DNA of 64,000 nt, from contig NW_023361359.1 in the NCBI RefSeq assembly GCF_001411555.2, forward strand, positions 124,001-188,000, in the 5' to 3' direction. The stretch comes from Juglans regia (taxonomy: Eukaryota > Streptophyta > Magnoliopsida > Fagales > Juglandaceae). Position numbers and translations under genes: made by a program. Position 1 is the stretch's first letter, and each line of letters begins with the position of its first letter. This document shows, in pieces, positions 35,401-48,071 of the stretch. The notes beneath the pieces were generated by a model. That model saw nothing but the letters and a program-made list of their open reading frames with translations, was not told where the DNA came from and did not search any database.

Positions 35401-37878
35401 ACGTGACGAGATGTCACGATGTGACAGGAGTACGTGAGGGACCGTACTAGTGATGAGTTGGGAGTTGGAGTAGAAATGACGTAGCGGGATGTCAGGTAGC
35501 TTGGGAGTAGTCTCTAGCTATATGACGTGACGTAAGGTGTAGTTGTGAATGGAGTCTTGTTGTGTTAAGTGTTGAGATGATATGTCAAAAGGAACTAGTA
35601 GCATGAAGAGTCATGATAGCCGAGTTAAGAGAAGGTGGGTATCGGAGTATGGTGCTTGTCCCTACGAGCATGTGATCAACGTGTTATATGTTAGTCTTAG
35701 GTGATAAAAGGGTAATGTACATGTGTAATCTGGTGAGACACATGTGCCGGACGGATTCACCATATGTAATGGGTAATCTGTCCTAAGCACTGTTACACGG
35801 TGCTTAAGCCTCAGTGTTGGCTTAGAGTCGTGTGGCGTGTATGGATGGGAATGAGGATTAGTGTGAGCTCAGATGCATTAAGGCAATAACGGGTGTATTG
35901 TCTAGGATTGGAATGCGTGACTCTGTCGGTCGGAATCATGCGTCAGAATGTGGTCAATAAGAAGAATAAGAGGAAGGTCTTAGTGTCTTAATCATAAGGT
36001 GAATCATGGGTTCACTTTAGTGGATGAACACTCGAGGTAAGACCTTGAGTTTGGAAGAGGTAGTAACCGTAAGTTGACCCCGAAGGTTTTAACATAGTAA
36101 AGGGCACGTAAGAGCACGGGATAAAATGAGTGTGTTTCAAGTGAAGTGTAGCTACATTTCTAAGTTTAGTTGCTTATGCATTAGATAAAGAATGACATCA
36201 AGGTTATGCGTATGCATGTAGGTTGCCATGTGACACACACATGAATGGAGTGCATGATATGAAAGTAGCATGAAGTCCAGGTAAGTATTACGTTCATACT
36301 CTTCTAGAGTTTTCTAAAATACACAAAATGAAAATGAAATACTTTTCCTTTACGATGCCTTACGAAAGGACGTGAAAGACTTTTTAAGAAAGCATGCTAA
36401 GTGTTCAAATGTATACGTATGTACGGTCCTCCTTGTTAGCCCCTTTTTACGCAACCAAAGTATTAATTGTATGCATGTGAATGGATGACTATACGCAGTA
36501 TCTATTGTATGTATTTTCTAGAAAATAATGTTGAGGCTTATGCCTCAAAGCAAGAAGCGAAGAAAGTGTTTTAAACATCCCTATGAACTTGATGTTTTAT
36601 GGATGACATTGTAACACCCCACTTAATTAATTCTTGATTAACCCTTAAGTACTCTAGATTAGGCTTTCATTTTTGGGTTAATCACTTTCATTAAGGTTGA
36701 TAGTGCGATTAGCATTAATGTTGGTACTTAGTGTTAATAAGCTAAGGATTAGAGATGCAAGCCCATTAATAATTTTGGTGAGACTTTTTAGGACCCAAGT
36801 GCATTCATGAGCCTAGCCCAAGAAAACCTTGAACTTAGGAAATCAAGGCTAGTTTTGGCCTAAGTATAGGAAGGTATAAGGCCTTTGGTGTAAATTGGAC
36901 CCTTGGCCCTTTCAAGCCCCTATGGCCCAAAGCCATGTTTGGACTCAATTTACCATTCAAAGACGAAAGGCCCAATACACCAAACCATTGGATTACGCCC
37001 AAATCACACTCAAAGTACCCAAATTAAGTTTTAAAAATTGGCTAAGGCCATTAACCATCATACTTGAGGTTAGTGCACTTTAAGCTATGCTTTGAAGCTT
37101 AATCAAGCTTAATACTTTCTTAAACTTTTTAATTCAAATTTTCTTGACTTAATACTCCCTTAAACCATGATTAGACCATGTTAATACCCTAGATAAACCA
37201 TTCCACATGTCATTAAGAAAAATGACTGACATAACAAGCCCAAACCATGCTTCAATCGGTTTTGTGCATTGCCCTTTGTAATGCCTGGACTATTTTTCCC
37301 TTGGGCCCAACATTTTGCATTTTTCCTCAAGGGTAATATGGTCCTTAAAAATCTCATGAGACCCTCCCAAACTCAGTTTGAGCCTTGGACAAAATTGATT
37401 GAATCAACCAACTCAAAGAACCAAACCAGGTGCACCTTGGTCTAGTTTGTATTGGAACCATTTCGATTGAATTTGAACCAGCCTCCTGCCATGTTTTGCA
37501 CTGCCACCCCATGCGACCTCCTTCTCCACCCAATCACCAAGAAGTCCCATGACCATCATGAAAAATTTTGACTCTTTTTGCAGCCCATCCAAAACTGAAT
37601 TGATTTTCTGTCACCACAAAACCAGCTCCATCCACCTGTTTTCAAGGATGGTTTGAGGGATCTTTTGCAATCCAAATTATGCCCCAGGACTTGGAGTCAT
37701 CTACAGGGCCCTTGAAGCTACTATGGAGAGGAAATGATGGGGGTTTAGGGCACAATTTCATTCTGCACAAGTGACCTAAACTGATGCAAGCAAATCTAGA
37801 AATGTTCTAGATTTGAGCACCTCCCACTTCACCCAATCACCAAGCACCCAAGACAACGTCCCACACCCCTTGGCCACC

Positions 37879-37886
37879 TATAAATA
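37879..37886 (+). promoter_or_regulatory. TATA box of LTR L2
   Basis: TATAAATA in the context CACCTATAAATAATTC, followed by CT-rich sequence. In L1 the same site has decayed to GATAAATA (41351-41358). Confidence 0.55.
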
Positions 37887-38842
37887 ATTCTCTCTCCTTA
37901 TCATTTCACCCACACCATAGCTCCAAGTATCATCTTGAATCTTGAGAGCATTTCCCCCTCTTAGAGATCAAAAGAGTGCGAACCGAGTGAGTTTTGGTTA
38001 GTTCTTGAGTGTTCTTGTGTAAGGCAGTCTAGGGAGCTTGGAAGACCACAAAATTTTTAAGTTTTCTTCCTTTTGATATTAGCTAGCATTTCAAGCTTTG
38101 TTAGTGTTGGTATGAAATTTGGTTGAGTTTTGAGAAGGTTATGGTGCTTAATGCAAATCTGGATCAATTAAAGGAAGGTTTGAATGATTGAATATTTTTA
38201 ATTATAAATTTAGCTATGGCATCTCCTAATCATGATTTTATATGATATATCATTATACTAACATGATTATGGAAAGTTTAATTTGTGGTTAGAAGCATGT
38301 CATGATAGGTTTTAAATCTATCTTGTTTTGATCATCAAGTATGAATCGGTTTTAAGCATATTGGTGATTAAGAATTTCTTAGCTTTGATTTAGTGTTGGG
38401 ATGAACTTTATTACTCAAGTATTAGACTTCATAATGTCCCTAAAGATGTTAGTGATCATTAATGATTAAAGAAAATCTCATATGCATGCACTCATAGGGA
38501 TCAATAGTTGAAAATACACATAGGCATCAACTAGGATGCATGCCACGGGTTGGGGCTAATTGGATAAGTTCCACTTTGAACGTTGAAAATATAAGGGAAT
38601 ATATGGTTTTAGAATGCCAAAAATATGAAGTTCATGAAATTTGGTTAAATTTGGAATTCGTTTGCAATTAGTGAAATTTAGGGCCTAAATGGCAATTTTT
38701 TAAAGTCTAGGGGTATTTTTGTAAATACCCAAATTTGTTGAAACCTTTGACTTTGAACCTATCCATAAGAGTATCAACCCTAACTTAGTATACACTCGAT
38801 TTACGCTACTACGATTCTAATTTCAAATTTCTCCGGAAGTTT

Positions 38843-39891
38843 GTAAGTCGGCCTCTAACTTACACTTTGATAAATTATTTATGAATTATTGATAAATGTT
38901 CATTCATATTTCAATTATCATTTTAAGCATAAAATATCATGTTATATGATACAATGAGTGCACACTTATAGGACATGTGATAATTTTTGCCATTTTTAGT
39001 ATATTGCATATAAATGTCATTTTTCATGAAACTTGCTACATATGCACATATCATGAAAAACATTTTTCAAAACATTACATGAAAATCATTTTATCACGAC
39101 CCCAAAGGCTAGGATGGGGAAATTATCCTAGTGGAACTCCTCTGTTCACTCTGGAGTGTTTAATAATGGAGTGGTGACCCCTGGGTTGACGCAGAATAGT
39201 CAACAAGCTTCGAATGGATTCTTTTAAAAGAATGCCGGAGCGAAGTCAACATGTTATGACACCTAACGTTGGTGGGTGTACACATTATAAATTTTCATGA
39301 TGATATGTTATATTTACCAATGCATTGAGAACGAGTCTATAGACAACATAGTTTCAACGTAAGTTATACTACGGTCACTGGCAGGTACTCATGGTGCAAA
39401 TGGGGAACTATGATGTTACCACACATTATGTTATTAATTAAGATAATGATGTAAGTCTATGATGATGAAAGTTTATGATGAAATTTTTATGAAGAATTTA
39501 TGTCTTTTAAAAAATGATGACAAAATTATTTACTGAGTAAAAACCTTTGTCTCCATATTTTTAAAAGATATTGAGGAATCTGGATGGGAGACATGTATAC
39601 TAATTTTCTACATCTCATGCATTGTATATTTATTATTTTTCATGATTGATTTATCTTTGTGTCAGTTGTTTTACTTATTGAGATTTCGAGTAAATCTCAC
39701 CCTTTTATTGGACCACTATAATTCCACTCGGAATGATAGAAGTTGTATCAGGAATCAACAAAGACGAGATTGATGAAGCACTGGATTTGCATATTGAGGA
39801 GGCGTCAGATTTGGAGAGGAAGCTGGACTTAATTTTGATGTTCATAGCTCAAGTCTTTTCTACTTTAGATCGCATGAAGAGAATGATATGA
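38843..39891 (+). other. Putative intron and tail frame in LTR L2
   Basis: Donor GTTT|GTAAGTCGG (38843), the CACGACCCC module, the hairpin TGAGATTTCGAGTAAATCTCA (39679-39699) and a CTTGTATCAG-like acceptor ending 39751. The following 140 bases encode a helix-like frame with KDEIDEALDLHIEEASDLER and later LDRMKRMI, ending in TGA. L1 and L3 carry the same frame with indels, which argues that it was once under constraint or is recent. Confidence 0.4.
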
Positions 39892-42800
39892 CTTTGTATA
39901 TAAGTCTATGCTACTTTATTATTTCGAACATGATGATTATCTAATGAAGTTGGGATGTTTTAGTTATTCTGGCATATTTTTCACCTTAACCATTTTTTTG
40001 CGCTGCGATTATTGCATAATACTAGTTGCATACTAGGATGCATTGCATAATAACTGTCATGAACGGGGATATGTAACCTTGTATTGCATGTCCCGACGCT
40101 TTAAGTCTCCGTTCCATCCCAAATGGGGATTGGGGGCGTCACAACCATGAAAGATTATGTTTAAACTCTTGCTTTTAAATGATGTTTTTCCATGAATGAA
40201 CTGTTAAATGAAATGGACTGAATGAAAGGAAAGGACTGAACTGAACTGAATGAAAGGATTGAACGTTTAATGCATGAAAATACGTAACGGCCATATGAAT
40301 GAATGAAAATGGTACCAAAGGAATGGGTAGATTGCAATGCCGAGTAAGTGATATTGGTAGTGCAACCAGTGCTGCTCCCTGATGGAAAAGGGATTCCCAA
40401 CCCATGGCCACGAGAGGAGTCCGGGTCCAAAAGACCTCTAACCCCAACACACGGGGCGTAACAGTGTGTACCGGTTAATGAAAGTGATAAGAAAGAATGT
40501 ATGAATGCATGAATGCATCGAAGTCTTGAAGAAATGAAGGCACTGACGGGAGATACGTTTTACGAAAAGAAAATCCATTTTAAAGAAAAATCTCGTCCAG
40601 TGAGGTTTTCAAACGAATGCACGCATGCACATACGTATAGTATGTATGGTATCATGAATGCATGAATGAAACCCTATGTTATTATATTTTAACTGTATGA
40701 AGTAATGCTTACGAGTCATTGACTCATTTTAGTTTTTATGTATGCCCCTCCCCAATAAGGACTGAATAAGCAGTACGCGTCAGGACGGACACAGCCAAAG
40801 GGGAAGAGCACGGAAGTCTAGGTATGAGAGTTTTAATTGCATGAGAGGCCTTTTTATTTTATTATAAGATTGATGTTTTCCGTTGTAAACCTCTTTTATT
40901 CTCAAAGCACATTTTTATTTAATAACATAGAGTATTGCACCCTGGGTATGGAAGTAAAAAGTTTTAAATTGAACAGTAGTTCCCGTCATCCTTTCTAAAA
41001 TCATTTTGTAAAATGTCCCACCACAAGGACGGGCAATACATTTTGGCTGTCGAAAAACATCCAAAACCGAACTTATTTTTTGCCACCACAAAACCACCTC
41101 CATCCACTTGTTTTCAAGGGTGGTTTAAGGGATCTTCTACCACCCAAATCATGCCCCACGACCTGGAGTCATCTACAGGACCCTTGTAGCTACTATGGAG
41201 AGGAAATGATGGTTGTTTAGGGCACTATTTCATTCTGCACAAGTGACCTAAGCTCATGCAAGCAAATTTGAAAATTTTTCAAATTTGAGCACCTCCCACT
41301 TCACCCAATGACCAAGCACCCAAGCCAACGTCCCTCACCCCTTGGCCACCGATAAATACTTCCCTCCCCTTCTCATTTCACCCACACCACAGCTCCAAGC
41401 ATCCTCTTGAGCCTTGAGAGCATTTCCCCCTCTTTGAGATCCAAAGAGTGCAAACCGAGTGAGTTTTGGTGAGTTCTTGAGTGTTCCTGTGTAAGGCAGT
41501 CTAGAGAGCTTGGAAGACCACGAATTTTTTGTAAGTTTTCTTCCTTTTTATCTTACCTAGCATGTCAAGCTTTGTTTCCAAATTTTAGTATGAAATTTGG
41601 TTGAGTTTTGAGAAGGTTATGATGCTTAATGCAAAACCGGGTCAATTAAAAGAAGGTTTGAATGATTGAATGTTTTTAATTGGAAATTTAGCTATGGCAT
41701 GTCCTAAGCATGATTTGATAAGATATAAAATTGTCCTAACATGATTATGGAAGGTTAGATTTGTGATTAGAAGCATGCCATGATAGGTTTTAAATCTATC
41801 TTGTTTTGATTATCAAGCATGAATCGATTTTAAGCATATTGATGATTAAAGATTTCTTAGCTTTGATTAAGTGTTGAGATGAACTTGATTATTTAAGAAT
41901 TAGACTTCATAATGTCCCTAAATATGTTAGTAATCATTAGTGATTAAATAAAATCTCATATGCATGCATTCATAGGGATCAATAGTTGAAAATACACATA
42001 AGCATCAACTAGGATGCATGCCACGGGTTGGGACTAATTGGACAAGTTTTATTTTGAATTTTGAAAATCTAAGGGAAAAGATGGTTTTAGAATGCCAAAA
42101 ATATGAAGTTCATGAAATTTGGTTAAATTTGGAGTTCGTTTGCAATTAGTGAAAATTTAGGACCTAAATGGCAATTTTTGAAAGTCTAGAGATATTTTTG
42201 TAAATACTCAATTTTGGAAGCCTTTGATTTTGAACCTATCCATAAGAGTGTTAACCCTAACTTAGTATGCACATGATTTACGGAGCTACGACGCTAGTTT
42301 CAAATTTTCCTTAAAGTTTGTAAGTTTGCCTCTAACTTATACCTTGATAAATTATTTATGAATTATTGATAAATGTTCATTCATATATTTCAATTACCAT
42401 TTCGAGCATAAAATATCATATTATATGATACATTGAGTGCATACTTACAGGACATATGATATTTTAACCATTTTTAGTATATTGCATATAAATGTCATTT
42501 TTCATGAAACTTGCTACATATGCACATGTCATGAAAAATATTTTCTAAGATATTGCATGAAAATCATTTTATCACGACCCCAACGGCTAGGATGGGGAAT
42601 TATTCTAGTGGAACTCTTTTGTCCACTCTGGAGTGTTTTATAATGGAGTGGTAACCCCCAGGTTGACGAAGAACAGTTAATAGGCTTCGAATGGATTCTT
42701 TTTAAAGAACACCTGAGCGAAGTCAACGTGTTATGACACCTAACGCTGGTGGGTGTGCACGTTATGATTTTTATGATGTTATGTTATATGTACCAATGCA

Positions 42801-43611
42801 TTGAGAATGAGTCTATAGATAATGTAGTTTCAACGTAAGTTATACTATGGTCACCAACAGGTACTCACAGTGCATATGGGGAACTGTGACATTACCACAC
42901 ATTATGTTATTAATTAAGATAATGATGTAAGTCTATGATGATAAAAGTTTATGTTGAAATTTTTATGTCTTTTAAGAAAAATGACGAAATTACTTACTGA
43001 GTAAAAACCCGTGTCTCCATATTTTTAAAAGATGTTGAGGAATTCGGATGGGAGACATGCATATTAATTTTATGCATCTCATGTATGGCATATTTATCAT
43101 TTTTCATGAGTGATTTATCTTTGTGTTAGTTAGTTGTTTAACTTACTGAGATTTCAAGTAAATCTCACCCTTTTATGAGACCACTATCATTCCACACAGA
43201 ATGATAGAAGTTGTATCAAAGATCGACCAGGACGAGATTGATAGAACACTGGATTCGCATGATTGAGGAGGAGCCAGATCTGGAGAGGAAGCTAGATTTA
43301 ATTTTGATGTTCATAGCCCAAGTCCTTTATGATTTAGATTGCATTAAGAGAATGATATGACTTTGTATATAAGTCTATGCTACTTTTGTATTTTGAACAT
43401 GATGATTATCTAATGAAGTTGGAATATTTTAGTTATGCTGACATATTTTTCACCTTATATTTCCGCTGCGATCACTGCATACTGCTAGTTGCATACTAGG
43501 ATGCATTGCGTATTAACTGTCATGAATGAGAATATGTAATCTTGTATTGCATGTCCCAATGCTCTAAGTCTCTATTTCATCCCAAGCGGGGATTGGGGGA
43601 GTCACAGTTTC

Positions 43612-44204
43612 GTTTTGGTGGCATGATCTCACATCTTGATTCCTTCACAAATCATCTCATTGTTCATCTTTATGCCAAGTATCCAATATTATTCACCAAG
43701 TGTGACTAAGATCTTACCAAGTGTCCAAATAAAGTTTCTCTAATCTAATTTGGACATTCCACACTATGATTTTGAAAGTACTACACTAGAGATTACTATT
43801 CACTCCAGGAAAGTGAAACATAAACTTTGTATTGTAAAACCATAAATATTCACACAAACCTAACTATGCAATTCGTTTAATGAGATTCAATCCCGAAGTG
43901 CCTCGAAAATAGAAAAATGCAATTTCGAACAAGCGTTTTGTCCGAAAACGAAAACTGAGTTTATTACTCCATAAATACTAAATAATCAACGGAGTCTTAT
44001 GGCACAGACCATAACTCAATCTAACACTTCTAACTATATCAAATAAATAAAATCATACTTCTGGCACCATAGTGAGTGATAACTCAGGCTATGCTGATAG
44101 ACTAAAACCTACGCGATTGGTCGAATCATGAAACTTATGGTGTTTTCACGAGGTTCCTAAAGCCTATAGAAATTCCACCAACAAATTGCTAGTGGGCTGT
44201 TACA
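43612..44204 (-). mobile_element. GYP2 3' LTR, first part
   Basis: On the minus strand it begins TGTAACAGCCCACTAGC at 44204, directly after a polypurine tract. It ends where L1 is inserted and continues at 32401. Summing its pieces (43612-44204, 32000-32401, 27823-28486, 23757-25590) gives an LTR of about 3.5 kb. Confidence 0.7.
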
Positions 44205-44216
44205 TCCTCCTCTCCT
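44205..44216 (-). other. Polypurine tract of GYP2
   Basis: AGGAGAGGAGGA on the minus strand, preceded by a run of Ts and followed immediately by the TGTAACAG start of the LTR. This is the standard arrangement at a 3' LTR. Confidence 0.7.
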
Positions 44217-45100
44217 AAAAAAAAGATTCCATCCTTGAAATCGATGCAAGTACAAACATTAAACAAACTTAGGAGAAGATGCTGCTGGCCAAAACTACCA
44301 TCCATCATTGGACGTATCGTCACTGGTCGGCTTCGGTGGAGGTGCATCGATGTCCATCGGCATGGCGTGTTAGGGTAAGTAGTAGTACATGTTGTCCTCT
44401 AAATCATATGCCACGTTGCTGTAAAGACCTAGGTCGAGGTGCTGCATGACCTCTTCATCGCCACTATCTGGCTCTTGACCCTCTAACAGCAAACATTCCC
44501 AGTGAATTGATGGCATAGATGATTTTGACGATGTAGGCTCATGGTTGGCGGCTGTGACACGCCCTTCTGTTGCTCTGCTGGACTCAGCTCCATCTCGTGT
44601 CGTCCTTGCTTTAAAGCTATCTCGGTCTTACCACGTACTCGAGTGTAGAGGTAGATAACATTCTTCATGAGGTAACGCCTTCCTCTCATAGCCCACACTA
44701 TTCTTATCTATAACTATCACAATTCACATGGTTACACAAAATAACTTCTACCATATAAGAGAAAAGTATAACACTCACAAAGGTCATTGCCTAAACTTAA
44801 TGACTTCTAGGCTACCCTCTTAGGCTATTGAATCCTTGCTTAAGTGAAATCACTACTTTCCTTACTGCTCAAAGAGTTATTCACCACAGATATATATATA
44901 TATATACACACACACCATTGAGATTCTACCATTCCTAAACTCTCTCTCTCAAATCAACACTCGTACGGGAATCCTTCCACAAAGTAGATCAAGTCGTACC
45001 AGCATACTCTCTAAATCTAAAACTTCAAGTGGATAATCTCCCAAAACGTTTCCTTAGAAAAACATAAGCGATACACTTCCACACACGAATGAAATCACTT
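44217..45100 (-). other. GYP2 3' internal region, no gene recognised
   Basis: This is internal sequence between the integrase scraps and the polypurine tract. A 71-codon minus-strand frame (44483-44698) contains RVRGKTEIALKQGRHEMELS. I do not recognise it, and it may be the tail of the polyprotein. An AT/AC run lies at 44890-44914. Confidence 0.4.
44890..44914. repeat. (AT)n(AC)n microsatellite
   Basis: About eight AT units followed by AC units, within GYP2. Confidence 0.9.
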
Positions 45101-45500
45101 CCTCTATTTCCTCAGGGAATCCTATCCACCTAGGACTAGTTTACTCCTTTATAATCAAAACGAATCATTCCTCCTCCTAAGTGGTACCTCGATAAACGAT
45201 CAGCTATTAACCTAAACTCAAGACTTTCTCTTTTATGATTGGCATAGCTCTTCTATCCATCATGAGCTGCCTCTCATTCTAATTCTAAATAAAAGGATCT
45301 GCTCCTACTATTCACGTAAATCCTCAAGACCAAGATTTTTCTACCCATATAAAAGTCTCCAATATAAGGGCGATGTATGTTTTCCACTAACACAATGCTT
45401 CACCAAAAACTATTGAATGGCGGCTGGATAAAACTATTATCATAAATGAATTCTACTAAGGCCAAAGCTTGTCCCAAACACTTTACTCTTCCGAACACAA
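45100..45500 (-). pseudogene. Integrase C-terminal remnants of GYP2
   Basis: In shifting frames on the minus strand I can read LVEFIYDNSFIQPPFN, then SPLYWRL and KSYANHKRESLEFR. These correspond to the LVEFAYNNS, RSPLYW and KSYADNRRRDLEF landmarks of plant gypsy integrases, in the right order. Frameshifts and stops are frequent. Protease, reverse transcriptase, RNase H and most of the integrase are missing between this and gag, so GYP2 has a large internal deletion. Confidence 0.55.
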
Positions 45501-45889
45501 ATTCCATTGGATCCTCAAAATCAAAGCAAACTCCAAATACGCAGAAGTACTAGTTCATCAACCTTCAATATCCTTCCTCTAACTGCTAAAGGATATTCTA
45601 TATCTACACCGATATGAGCAATAATACTCCTAATGAAAATTGTTACTCTTACCACCTAGGTAACAATTCAGATTCCAAACTAACTCTCATGCAATACCAC
45701 AATCACAAAAAATAGGGACTCTCTTGAATCAAACAGTGTACAAGTTACAAACCTCAATGGCTTAACATTACCCAAAATAACAATAAAGCAATAATAACAT
45801 TAATTGCAATCTAATCAACCTTAACTAAGCTTAATCAATATAGAGGTCTTAGAAAAATACCAGTGATAGTGTCAGCTCCTTCAGTTCCT
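45501..45889 (-). other. GYP2 internal remnant between gag and integrase
   Basis: About 390 bases of degenerate internal sequence. No protease or reverse transcriptase motif can be read in any minus-strand frame. It marks the junction of the internal deletion. Confidence 0.4.
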
Positions 45890-46942
45890 GGGGTGTCAGC
45901 ATCTACATCTCTAGGAGTGACTACATACACTCGAGCTGGTATTGGACGCCATGGCTTTGGTTGGAATCTCCGTTGGGAACAGTCCCATTTTTTTGACCTC
46001 TTTTGGGACAGTTTTTGATCAAGTGGTCAGGTTGGCCACATCTGAAACAGAGTCCTAAGGTAAGTTTGCACTTGCCTCCATGGTTCTTTCCGCACATCCC
46101 ACATATTGGGTATACGGTCGGCGTTGAGCTTCCAGTCTCGATGCCTTTTCCCTTATCTGGTCCAGTAGACATCTTCTTCCTTTGTGGATTTTCTTCAGTA
46201 GCATATGGTGAAGTCCTCTTTCACTCAGTATTGATATGGATCACCAGACCTCTCTACTCAACCTCTGCTATCGCAGCCATGTTTACCAATTCTTGGTAAT
46301 TCTCTATTCTTAGGCAAGCTACTTGACTACGGATCCTTGGCTGAAGTCCTACTTGAAACATATGCGCTTGCATCCTTTGAGTAGAAGTCAAGTGTCGTGC
46401 AAACCTTCCTAACAACATAAACTTAGCGGCGTACTATTCTACGGTCAAACTACCTTGAGTTAAAGTTGCAAACTCCTATGCCTTCAACCGTTTGATAGAA
46501 TCTAGGAAGAATCTATTGTCAAAATCTTCTCTGAACCTCTCCCATGTCAAAGCAACGAGGGTTCCTAGTTCCCGTATCAAAAGTTGCCTTTGGGTATCCC
46601 ACCATATTCCGGCTTCTTCTTGAAATAGGTATCCAACGTATAGAACCTTCTGGTCCTTAGTGCATCCGCATATCTCGTACGTTCTTTTGAAATCTATAAT
46701 CCATTTTTCTGCCCCCAGAGGTCCTTCATTACCAGAAAAGTTCAGGTATCTATGGATCAGAAACTTCTCATAAGAACAACCCTAACTTCGGGTCTAGGTG
46801 CATGCACTTGCTACTGTTGCTGATGTCTAAGCATGTCAGTCAGCAGACTTACAGCTTCAGCTAATCCTCCATCCATCGCGGGATTCTGATTCTCTTGATT
46901 AATGTCTCCATCAGCGTTCTAAGGTATTCTACTGCGAGTCAT
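45890..46942 (-). pseudogene. Gag with two zinc motifs, chromovirus-like Ty3/gypsy (GYP2)
   Basis: The frame starts at ATG 46940-46942, about 140 bases after the PBS. A capsid-like part is readable in several frames. The open segment 45921-46172 encodes CGMCGKNHGGKC, then CFRCGQPDHLIKNC, a C-X2-C-X4-H-X4-C knuckle. The HGG-type motif before the knuckle is typical of Tekay/Del-like chromovirus gag. Early stops (a TAG within the first eight codons) and frameshifts make it a pseudogene. It is followed not by protease but by unrecognisable sequence and integrase scraps. Confidence 0.8.
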
Positions 46943-47087
46943 GTGTCACTTCCTGAAACACACGAGTACATGTATCATAACCTCGTACTATCTCTTATAC
47001 TTCAAGAAATTCAAGCCTAATGAAGACTAAAATTTCAAGCCTAATAATTGGTACATTTCCTAGGATTTAAACCAAGAGACGTATTGC

Positions 47088-47100
47088 TCTAAAACCACCA
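47088..47100 (-). other. Degenerate primer-binding site of GYP2
   Basis: Immediately after the LTR end the minus strand reads TGGTGGTTTTAGAGC, which resembles the initiator tRNA-Met-complementary TGGTATCAGAGC with an insertion and changes. The position is right; the match is poor. Intact versions occur in this window at 52191-52203 and 52449-52460. Confidence 0.4.
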
Positions 47101-48071
47101 TGTGATGCCCCCAACTTCTGCTTGGGATCGAACGGTCATCTGAAGCATTAGGACATGCAACACAAGGTTACATACCCCTATTCATGACAATTAAAGATGC
47201 AATGTTCCTAACATGCAGCTAGCATTATGCAATATTCGCAGCGGATATTTTTATTTTTTTAGCAATACTATGCACCAGACTGAAAATATCCCAAATACTT
47301 AAAACATACTTCATACATAATGACATACTAAACAACTGAAATCACAACGCTAGTCCAAAATGGTTGTGATCAAAAGAGTATTGGAGATTCAACTCTATAA
47401 GTACAAGTAGTAATTTAAGTTAACTACTAAACTATCATCGACGTCGCATCATCGCTTAGTCAACCGTTTCCAGTTGGTCAATTCCATACTCTCATTCAGA
47501 TCCAGTAACAAGATCTACTATTCGGGAGAAATGGTAGTTGGGACTATCACAGTGATATTTGCTTAGAAATCTCAGGAAGTTAACAGAAAACCTCCACACA
47601 GGTTAATGATGCATGCATGGTAGTAAAAGCATGAATGCATAATCAAAATCATAAATAATCATAGCATAACTTGACGTACAACATAGCATAACTGACATAA
47701 CTTAAACTAAAATGTGAACTGAACTTAACTTGCTTAAACTGAACTGGACTTAAACTGAGATTTGACTTGACATGAACTTGATCTGAAACTTTACTTAACA
47801 TGAACTTGAACTTGAACTTGAAATGAAACTTAACTTGACATGAACTTGAACTTGAACTGAAACTTAACTTTACATGAACTTGAACTGACTTCTTTACCTA
47901 ACATGAACTTGGACTTGAATTCTAACAATCAAAATGATTCTGCCAGTCGTTTCGTTAGGAATAGTGAACAATCAGAATAATTCTGCCCAACACATTCTGT
48001 TAGAGATACTCAGACAATCAGAATGATTCCATTATGACTATTTTAAATCATGTACCCTAGCAATCAAAATG
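47101..48071 (-). mobile_element. GYP2 5' LTR, terminal part (L' copy 2)
   Basis: It ends GGGGGCATCACA at 47101 in minus-strand sense and matches 23757-24380 and 56628-57200. The hairpin is at 47553-47574 and a tail stop at 47456-47458, but the acceptor AG of the other copies is TG here. A degenerate CTTGAACTTGAA-type repeat fills 47690-47900. LTR P1 interrupts it at 48072. Confidence 0.7.
47690..47900. repeat. Degenerate ACTTGAAC minisatellite
   Basis: Many tandem variants of TGAACTTGAACTTGAA and ACATGAACTTG. The equivalent region in GYP3 (57225-57570) is longer and built on ACATGGACTTGAAACATAGC units. Confidence 0.75.

Larger units (their letters stand above)
36610..40143 (+). mobile_element. 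Solo LTR L2, innermost of the nest
   Basis: It begins TGTAACACCCC and ends GGGGCGTCACA, 3534 bases, aligned with L1 over its whole length. The flanks GACAT (36605-36609) and ACCAT (40144-40148) are an imperfect target duplication. LTR A shows the uninterrupted target near 960-975. It has a TATA box (37879-37886), a GTAAGTCGG donor (38843), the CACGACCCC module (39094-39185), the hairpin (39679-39699), a GTATCAG acceptor ending 39751 and a tail frame to TGA 39889-39891. Confidence 0.85.
36281..40821 (+). other. Putative intron of LTR B, interrupted by L2
   Basis: Donor CCAG|GTAAGTATT at 36281. A weak acceptor AATAAG ends at 40759. The hairpin GAGTCATTGACTC is at 40713-40725. A frame of about 20 codons runs to TAG at 40819-40821. 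Without L2 the interval is close to 945 bases, like LTR A (999 bases). In A the acceptor is a better CCCACAG. Confidence 0.35.
33251..41040 (+). mobile_element. Solo LTR B inside L1, containing L2
   Basis: It begins TATAACACCC and ends GGGCAATACA, flanked by TTTTG at 33246-33250 and 41041-41045. L1 text resumes at 41046 as predicted from L2. Own sequence is 33251-36609 and 40144-41040. It is the same family as LTR A in the opposite orientation. A CT-rich leader (33735-33800) precedes a GC-rich, exon-like stretch (33840-34640), then a repeat-rich stretch with imperfect palindromes such as GTACACATGGAGTGTAC (34800-35120). Confidence 0.85.
32402..43606 (+). mobile_element. Solo LTR L1 containing nested LTRs B and L2
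   Basis: It begins CGTAACACCCCG (decayed TG) and ends GGGAGTCACA, flanked by GTTTC at 32397-32401 and 43607-43611. Own sequence is 32402-33250 and 41046-43606, about 3.4 kb, aligned end to end with L2 (36610-40143). The gap holds LTR B with its duplication TTTTG. Own features are a TATA-like GATAAATA (41351-41358), the CACGACCCC module (42573-42660), the hairpin TGAGATTTCAAGTAAATCTCA (43147-43167) and a frame-shifted version of the L2 tail frame (43222-43372). Confidence 0.9.

Noticed and set aside
44483..44698. 71-codon frame in GYP2 as a host gene
   Set aside because: It lies between integrase scraps and the polypurine tract of the same element and is more simply explained as element-internal sequence.
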